A DNA stretch of 64,000 nucleotides, taken from positions 124,001-188,000 of the forward strand of contig CAIKMJ010000022.1 of NCBI GenBank assembly GCA_903828455.1. The letters are read 5' to 3'. The DNA comes from an uncultured Acidobacteriia bacterium (GTDB lineage Bacteria; Acidobacteriota; Terriglobia; Bryobacterales; Bryobacteraceae). The notes under the pieces were generated by a model. That model saw only the letters and a list, made by a program, of their open reading frames with translations, was not told where the DNA came from and did no database searches. This document shows, piece by piece, positions 58,943 through 64,000 of this stretch. Position 1 is the stretch's first letter, and the number at the start of each line of letters is the position of its first letter. The position numbers and the translations under genes were made by a program.

Positions 58943-61900
58943 CTAAGATCCCAGCACTTCCATCGTGTCCGGTCCGCAGATCCGAGTCAGCTCGGCGCGG
59001 AATTCGCGGTCGGGGCGGACCTTCACGGGAACGTCGAGAATAACGGAGAAGTCGCGGGCGGCCTCGAGGCGGAGGCGGACCTGGGTGTCGCCGGGCTTGC
59101 GCGCGAAAAGCTTGTTGAGTTCTTCGGCGCGGTCCATGCCGTTTCGGTTCATCCAGACTTTGATGCCGATGAGCGAAGGCAGCGGCACGCGCGCCACGTC
59201 GAGCGGGATGATTTCCTTCACCGAGATCTTGGTGGGGTTGCCTTCTTCGGGGAGGGCGGAGCCGCGGATGAGCACGGCCTGATCTTCAACGAGCATCTTC
59301 TGCAGAGCTTCGTACTGCGTGGTGAAGACCATGCCGTCAATGTTGCCGAGGCGGTCTTCGATAATGAACGACGCCCAGGGTTTGCCTTCGCGGTTGCGGC
59401 GGCGCTGGATGGCGGTGATGAGGCCGCAGAGCGCCACTTCGTTCCCTTTTTCGAGGCCGTCGAGCTTCGAAGAATCGTGCGAGGCGAGTTCGCTGATTTT
59501 GTCGGCATAGGCATCGAGCGGGTGACCGCTGACGTAAAAGCCGAGGAGCTCCTTTTCGCCCTGAAGTTTTTCGCGCGGAGTCCAGTCGGTGGCTTTCGGG
59601 AGCGGCGGCTCGGGAGTATCTTCAGCGGGACCGCCGCCGAAGAGGCCGGCCTGGCCGGAATCGCGGTCGCGGGCGGCGCGGGTGCCGGTTTCGATGGCAC
59701 TGTCGAGAGCAAGCAGAAGCTGCGCGCGCGTGCCTTCGAACGCGTCCATGGCGCCGGCGCGGATGAGGCTTTCCAGTACGCGGCGATTGATGGCCTGCAT
59801 GTCGGCCTGCTCACAGAACTGGAAGATGGAGTGGAAGCCGCCGACTTCGTTACGCGCCCTGATGATGGCTTCCACGGCGCCCTGGCCCACGTTCTTCACG
59901 GCGCCGAGGCCGAAACGAATGGCGTCGCCGCTTTCAGTGCGGACGGGCGTGAACGTGTACTCGCTGGCGTTGACATCCGGCGGCAGCACGTTGATCTTCA
60001 TGTCGCGGCATTCGTTGATGTACTTCACGACCTTGGCGACGTTGCCGGTTTCCGACGTGAGCAGCGCGGCCATGAAATCCACCGGGTAGTGCGCTTTGAA
60101 CCAGGCGGTCAGAAACGCGACGTACGAATAAGCGGCAGAGTGGGACTTGTTGAAGCCGTAGCCGGCGAACTTCGCCATCAGGTCGAAGACCTTCTCCGAC
60201 TTTTTGGAAGGATGGCCGCGTTCGGCGGCGCCGGCGACGAAGCGGGCGCGCTGCTTATCCATCTCCTCCACATTCTTCTTGCCCATGGCGCGGCGCAGAA
60301 TGTCGGCGTCGCCTAGCGAGTAACCGGCGACGCGATTGGAGATCTGCATCACCTGTTCCTGGTAGATCATGACGCCGTAGGTTTCTTCGAGCACTTCCTT
60401 CATTTCAGGAAGATCGTAAGTAACGGGCTGGCGGCCGTGCTTACGCTCGATGAAGTCATCGATCATGTCCATCGGGCCCGGACGGTAGAGCGCGTTAAGT
60501 GCGGTGAGGTCCTCGATGCGCGACGGCTGGTAGCGGCGCAGAATGTCGCGCATGCCGGGCGATTCGAACTGGAAGATGCCGCTGGTGTAACCCTTGCAGA
60601 AGATTTCGTAGGCGGGCTGATCGTCCAGCGGAATTTCTTCGGGCACGATCTTCACGCCGTGGCGCTTTTCGATGAGCTTGAGCGCGTCGTCGATGAGCGT
60701 GAGCGTCGTGAGGCCCAGGAAGTCCATCTTGAGAAGCCCGAGCTTATCGAGGCCGCTCATGTCGTACTGGGTGACGACTTCGTCCTTGTTGGTGCGGTGC
60801 AGCGGGACGATGTTGCGCAGCGGAACCGGCGAGATGACGACGCCGGCGGCGTGTACCGAGGAGTTGCGGGCGAAGCCTTCGAGGCGCGTGGCGACGTCGA
60901 GGACTTCCTTTACTCGCGGATCCTGTTTGGCGAGGGCGTCGAAGCCGGGTTCGGTTTCGATGGCCTTTTTCAGCTTGATGTTGAGTTCGTTGGGGACGAG
61001 CTTGGTGACCTTGTCGACGTCGGCGAAGCTCATGTCGAGAACGCGGCCGACGTCCTTAATGGCGGCACGCGCGCCGAGCGTGTTGAAGGTGATGATCTGC
61101 GCGACCTGTTCGCGGCCGTACTTGCGGGTGACGTACTGGATGACTTCGCCGCGGCGGTTCATGCAGAAATCGACGTCGATATCGGGCATGCTGACGCGTT
61201 CGGGGTTGAGGAAGCGTTCGAAGAGCAGGCCGTACTGCAGCGGATCGATATCGGTGATCTGCATGGCGTAGCCCACGAGGCTGCCGGCTGCGGAACCGCG
61301 GCCGGGGCCGACGGGAATGCCCTGCGATTTGGCGTAGCGGATGAAGTCCCAGACGATGAGGAAGTAGCCGGAGAACTTCATCTGCTGGATCATGCGGATC
61401 TCGAATTCGAGGCGCACGGCGTAGGCTTCGAGCGGATGCTTCAGGGTGCCGGCGGCGGCCATGGCTTCGAGGCGCGGGCGGCGCTTTTCGAAACCCTCGC
61501 GCGCGATGTAGGCGAACCACGTGTCGGTGGTGTGGGCTTCGGGAATATCGAAGCGCGGGAAGGGGTCTTTAACCTTTTCGAGCTTGACGGCGCAGCGCTG
61601 GGCGATTTCCCAGGGGCGGTTGACGGCGTCTTCGAGTTCGCCGAACAGGGCCATCATCTCGTCGCGCGATTTCAGGTAGAAATCGGGATGATCCCAGTGC
61701 ATGCGGTTGGGGTCAGACATGGTTTTGCCAGTCTGGATGCACATGAGGATTTCGTGCGCCCGGGCGTCGTCGCGGCGCAGGTAATGGGAGTCGTTGGTGG
61801 CGACGAGGGGGATGCCGGTATCGATGGAGAGGCGGTTCACCTGGGGGGTGAGGCGTTTGTCCTGTTCGAGACCGTGATCCTGAATTTCGAGGAAGAAGTT

Positions 61901-62410
61901 GTCCTTGCCGAAGATGTCGCGGTAGGTGTGGGCGAGGCGGCGTGCGTCTTCGTACTTATCGGCGAGGATAGCTTCGTTGGTGTCGCCGCGCAGGCAGGCG
62001 GAAAGACAGATGAGGCCCCTGGAGTGCGCCGCGAGCAGGTCTTTATCGACGCGGGGCTTGTAATAGAAGCCTTCGAGCGAAGCGGTGGAGACCAGCTTGA
62101 CGAGATTCTGGTAGCCTTCCTGGTTTTCGCAGAGAAGAACGAGGTGGTTGTAACGGTCCGATTCGGTGCGGCTCTTGTGGTCCTTCGCGACGTAGACTTC
62201 GCAGCCGAGAACGGGGTGGATCTCTTTGGCTTTGGCGGCGTTGTAGAACTCGACGGCGCCGAAGAGGTTGCCATGGTCGGTCATGGCGACGGCGGGCATT
62301 TGCTGCGAGGCGACGACGTCCATGAGCTGCCTGATTTCGCATGCGCCATCGAGCAGCGAGTAATCGGTGTGATTGTGGAGGTGGACGAAGGGTGTGGCGG
62401 GAATCGACAT
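58943..62410 (-). CDS. dnaE: DNA polymerase III alpha subunit
   Basis: A 1155-residue replicative polymerase. The N-terminal PHP domain begins FVHLHNHTDYSLLDG and includes AMTDHGNLFGAVEF. The palm carries PDIDVDFCMNRR with the catalytic aspartates after GPGRGSAAGSLVGYA. The third Asp and the fingers lie in the MDFLGLTTL and GIFQFESPGMR region. Helix-hairpin-helix sequence (FNKSHSAAYSYVAFLTAWFKAHYPVDF) and a C-terminal OB fold (LCGLITAIQRRRNREGKPW) follow. This is a standard DnaE1 length with intact-looking PHP histidines. It reads toward the TfoX-like gene with a 6-bp gap. The terminator at 62428-62451 separates it from the upstream ABC genes. Confidence 0.96.
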   Translation of the reverse strand: MSIPATPFVHLHNHTDYSLLDGACEIRQLMDVVASQQMPAVAMTDHGNLFGAVEFYNAAKAKEIHPVLGCEVYVAKDHKSRTESDRYNHLVLLCENQEGYQNLVKLVSTASLEGFYYKPRVDKDLLAAHSRGLICLSACLRGDTNEAILADKYEDARRLAHTYRDIFGKDNFFLEIQDHGLEQDKRLTPQVNRLSIDTGIPLVATNDSHYLRRDDARAHEILMCIQTGKTMSDPNRMHWDHPDFYLKSRDEMMALFGELEDAVNRPWEIAQRCAVKLEKVKDPFPRFDIPEAHTTDTWFAYIAREGFEKRRPRLEAMAAAGTLKHPLEAYAVRLEFEIRMIQQMKFSGYFLIVWDFIRYAKSQGIPVGPGRGSAAGSLVGYAMQITDIDPLQYGLLFERFLNPERVSMPDIDVDFCMNRRGEVIQYVTRKYGREQVAQIITFNTLGARAAIKDVGRVLDMSFADVDKVTKLVPNELNIKLKKAIETEPGFDALAKQDPRVKEVLDVATRLEGFARNSSVHAAGVVISPVPLRNIVPLHRTNKDEVVTQYDMSGLDKLGLLKMDFLGLTTLTLIDDALKLIEKRHGVKIVPEEIPLDDQPAYEIFCKGYTSGIFQFESPGMRDILRRYQPSRIEDLTALNALYRPGPMDMIDDFIERKHGRQPVTYDLPEMKEVLEETYGVMIYQEQVMQISNRVAGYSLGDADILRRAMGKKNVEEMDKQRARFVAGAAERGHPSKKSEKVFDLMAKFAGYGFNKSHSAAYSYVAFLTAWFKAHYPVDFMAALLTSETGNVAKVVKYINECRDMKINVLPPDVNASEYTFTPVRTESGDAIRFGLGAVKNVGQGAVEAIIRARNEVGGFHSIFQFCEQADMQAINRRVLESLIRAGAMDAFEGTRAQLLLALDSAIETGTRAARDRDSGQAGLFGGGPAEDTPEPPLPKATDWTPREKLQGEKELLGFYVSGHPLDAYADKISELASHDSSKLDGLEKGNEVALCGLITAIQRRRNREGKPWASFIIEDRLGNIDGMVFTTQYEALQKMLVEDQAVLIRGSALPEEGNPTKISVKEIIPLDVARVPLPSLIGIKVWMNRNGMDRAEELNKLFARKPGDTQVRLRLEAARDFSVILDVPVKVRPDREFRAELTRICGPDTMEVLGS

Positions 62411-62427
62411 TTGGAGCAGACGTCAGG

Positions 62428-62451
62428 AAAAACCTGTCCCGGGGAGACAGG
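62428..62451 (-). terminator. Intrinsic terminator after the ABC transporter genes
   Basis: A 6-bp stem, CCTGTC (62433-62438) with GACAGG (62446-62451), has a seven-base loop. On the minus strand it is followed by five T (62432-62428). It lies between the ABC ATPase stop and the dnaE start, both on the minus strand, so it ends the transporter transcript ahead of dnaE. Confidence 0.85.
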
Positions 62452-62491
62452 ACTATTTTAGCGGGTTGCCCGGGGCCGTAACAGCAGATCT

Positions 62492-63238
62492 TTAATGCGG
62501 GACCACTTCGTCGCGCTCCACTTTTCCGTCGCGGATATGGATGACGCGATGGGCGTGCAGCGCGATGTCGTGCTCGTGCGTCACCAGCACGATGGTGTTG
62601 CCTTCATCGTGCAAACGCTGGAAGAGCGCCATGATTTCGACGCCGGTGGCGGTGTCGAGATTACCGGTGGGCTCGTCGGCCAGCAGAATGGACGGATTGT
62701 TGACCAGCGCGCGGGCGATGGCGACGCGCTGCCGCTGGCCGCCGGAAAGCTCGTTCGGCTTGTGATCCATCCGCTTGGTGAGATCGACCTGCGCGAGAGC
62801 CTGCTTCGCTTTTTCGAGGCGCTCCCGCGGCGGCGTGCCGTTGTAGATGAGCGGCAGTTCCACGTTATGCAGCGAGGTGGCGCGAGGCAGCAGGTTGAAC
62901 GTCTGGAAGACGAAGCCGATTTCCTTGTTGCGGATGCGGGCCAGTTCGTCGTCCGTCATGGAACTGACCAGGCGGCCGTTGATGTAGTATTCGCCCTTCG
63001 ACGGCGAATCGAGGCAGCCGATGAGGTTCATCAGCGTCGACTTGCCGGAGCCGGACGGGCCCATGATGGCGACATACTCGCCGCGCTTGATTTCGATATC
63101 GACGCCGGAAACCGCATTGATGGTCTGATCGCCCATCACATAGGTCTTCCAGAGGTCGTAGGTGCGGATGACGACGCCTTCGCGCCGGAGGCGTTCCCCC
63201 TTTTCGGTGCTGCTTTCCGCTGCCGCTGAGTTGGACAT
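62492..63238 (-). CDS. ABC transporter ATP-binding protein, LolD/MacB-type
   Basis: A 248-residue ATPase. Walker A is GPSGSGKST (60-68), the Q-loop lies in [15 protein letters not shown], the signature is LSGGQ (164-168) and Walker B is ILLADEP (184-190), with the H-loop in LVTHEHD. The FQTFNLLPR and [13 protein letters not shown] blocks are those of the MacB/LolD/FtsE group. No permease domain is fused; a separate FtsX-type permease is expected nearby but is not in the window. It lies 5 bp after the adaptor gene, so the two form an efflux operon read leftward. Confidence 0.92.
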   Translation of the reverse strand: MSNSAAAESSTEKGERLRREGVVIRTYDLWKTYVMGDQTINAVSGVDIEIKRGEYVAIMGPSGSGKSTLMNLIGCLDSPSKGEYYINGRLVSSMTDDELARIRNKEIGFVFQTFNLLPRATSLHNVELPLIYNGTPPRERLEKAKQALAQVDLTKRMDHKPNELSGGQRQRVAIARALVNNPSILLADEPTGNLDTATGVEIMALFQRLHDEGNTIVLVTHEHDIALHAHRVIHIRDGKVERDEVVPH

Positions 63239-63243
63239 GTCGT

Positions 63244-64000
63244 TTAAGTGGCCGGCTTCGGCTCGGGCGGCTTGTTATCGACCTTCACCGTGGTGGCGTT
63301 CCGGATGGTGCGGATGGCCTGATAGGGCGCGGTGACGATCTGTTCGCCCTCATTCAGCCCGCCGGCGACTTCGATGTCCGTGACGCCGGTGATGCCGGTT
63401 TCGACCTTGCGGAAATCGACCTTGCTGTCCGCCGTGAGAATGAACACGCCGGTGATCTCTTCCTTTTCCGCTTTGAGGACAGCGGGATCCGGAATCGCAC
63501 TGCTGTCTACCTTTTTGTTCTTATCGATGGGCGCGAGATCGCCGCGCGTGCGCGTGGTCAGCGCCTGAATCGGAATCGTGAGTACATTCTTCCGCGTGGC
63601 GGTGGTGATCTTTGCCGTGCAGGAGAGGCCGGGACGGAAGCTGTCCGGCGGGTTGTCGATAGCGATCACGACTTTGAAGTCCTTCGCCTCCTGGCTGGAC
63701 GTGGTGCTGGTGGAAGCGGCGAGGCCGGAGGAACGCAGAATCGCCGTGTTGCCGATTTCAATCACGCGGCCGGTGAAGGTCTTGCCGGGGATGGCGTCGA
63801 TGGTGATTTCAGCCGGCTGATCGAGCTGGATGTTGACGATGTCGGTCTCATCGACCTTCACTTCCGACGTCACCAGCGACATATCGGCGATCGTCATGAT
63901 GGTGCTGGCGGCCGAGTTCTGCACGCCGGGCACCACGGTTTCGCCGAAGCGCACGGGCAGATAGGTCACGAGCCCATCGATCGGGGCGACGACGTTGTGT
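63244..64000 (-). CDS. MacA-like periplasmic adaptor subunit (N-terminus beyond window)
   Basis: The C-terminal 251 residues of a membrane-fusion adaptor. It enters from the right edge with the end of the lipoyl/hairpin region ([23 protein letters not shown]) and runs through the beta-barrel ([31 protein letters not shown]) and the membrane-proximal domain ([34 protein letters not shown]). These are features of MacA/HlyD adaptors that link an inner-membrane ABC permease to an outer-membrane channel. A GTG at 63967-63969 lies inside the domain and is not the true start. Confidence 0.9.
   Translation of the reverse strand, partial: HNVVAPIDGLVTYLPVRFGETVVPGVQNSAASTIMTIADMSLVTSEVKVDETDIVNIQLDQPAEITIDAIPGKTFTGRVIEIGNTAILRSSGLAASTSTTSSQEAKDFKVVIAIDNPPDSFRPGLSCTAKITTATRKNVLTIPIQALTTRTRGDLAPIDKNKKVDSSAIPDPAVLKAEKEEITGVFILTADSKVDFRKVETGITGVTDIEVAGGLNEGEQIVTAPYQAIRTIRNATTVKVDNKPPEPKPAT

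Overview
The window is 64 kb of GC-rich bacterial chromosome, densely packed with genes. The gene content points to an acidobacterium, most likely of the Solibacter/Bryobacter type. Markers for this are a large TonB-dependent receptor with an N-terminal carboxypeptidase-regulatory-like domain and no siderophore genes around it, an SBBP-repeat secreted protein, a reaction-centre-type dihaem cytochrome c, a fused aroDE gene, a Tat mini-protein/amidase pair, and TMTC-like membrane proteins with TPR tails. The assignment is inferred from gene families, since no rRNA is present. I found no tRNA, rRNA, CRISPR array, intact insertion sequence or intact prophage.

Region by region. 1-640: the 3' end of a radical SAM gene that reads through an in-frame TGA to give a Cys-Sec-Ala-Glu-Pro tail, followed directly by a hairpin of bacterial SECIS geometry. 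655-5184: flavin reductase, CbiX, zinc-ribbon protein, dNTPase, YfgM-like protein and a MerR regulator. 5202-8954: a four-gene polysaccharide modification/export operon (CmcI-like enzyme, two methyltransferases, Wzt-type ATPase) coupled by three GTGA overlaps. 9034-16893: dihaem cytochrome c, TSUP exporter, gamma-glutamyltransferase, YwiC-like protein, an RNase H-like nuclease, a glycosyltransferase and GalE. 16905-24692: TonB-dependent receptor, YgfZ, an MBL hydrolase and the SBBP protein. 24859-31202: an isolated phage-tail-like/TIM-barrel protein whose stop overlaps the start of glnE. 31282-35415: psd, pssA, an Asd homologue lacking its catalytic residues, lptE and holA, all on one strand and mostly overlapping. 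35422-42697: class V aminotransferase, M3 peptidase with a small AAA ATPase, FAD oxidoreductase, YggX and an amidase. 42694-46456: Tat mini-protein, aroDE, ATP-grasp enzyme and lexA. 46508-50357: two tandem TMTC-like paralogues.

50634-55853 is the branched-chain amino acid operon ilvB-ilvN-ilvC-cimA. It is preceded by what looks like a complete translational attenuator: a Val-rich leader peptide, an antiterminator helix and a mutually exclusive intrinsic terminator. 55894-57068 is a small accessory patch with a lower-GC orphan gene and the wreck of a PIN-domain toxin gene. 57077-62410 holds a sirtuin, gluQ, a TfoX-like gene and dnaE. The window ends inside a MacA/LolD-type efflux pair.

The two most interesting signals are the selenocysteine tail at 597-638 and the ilv attenuator at 50691-50837. 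Weaker but real oddities are the phage-tail-like gene coupled to glnE, the HAEQS repeat inside GlnE, the catalytically dead Asd homologue, the TTA-codon patch in cimA and the duplicated TMTC-like genes sharing a TACAAT element very close to their start codons.
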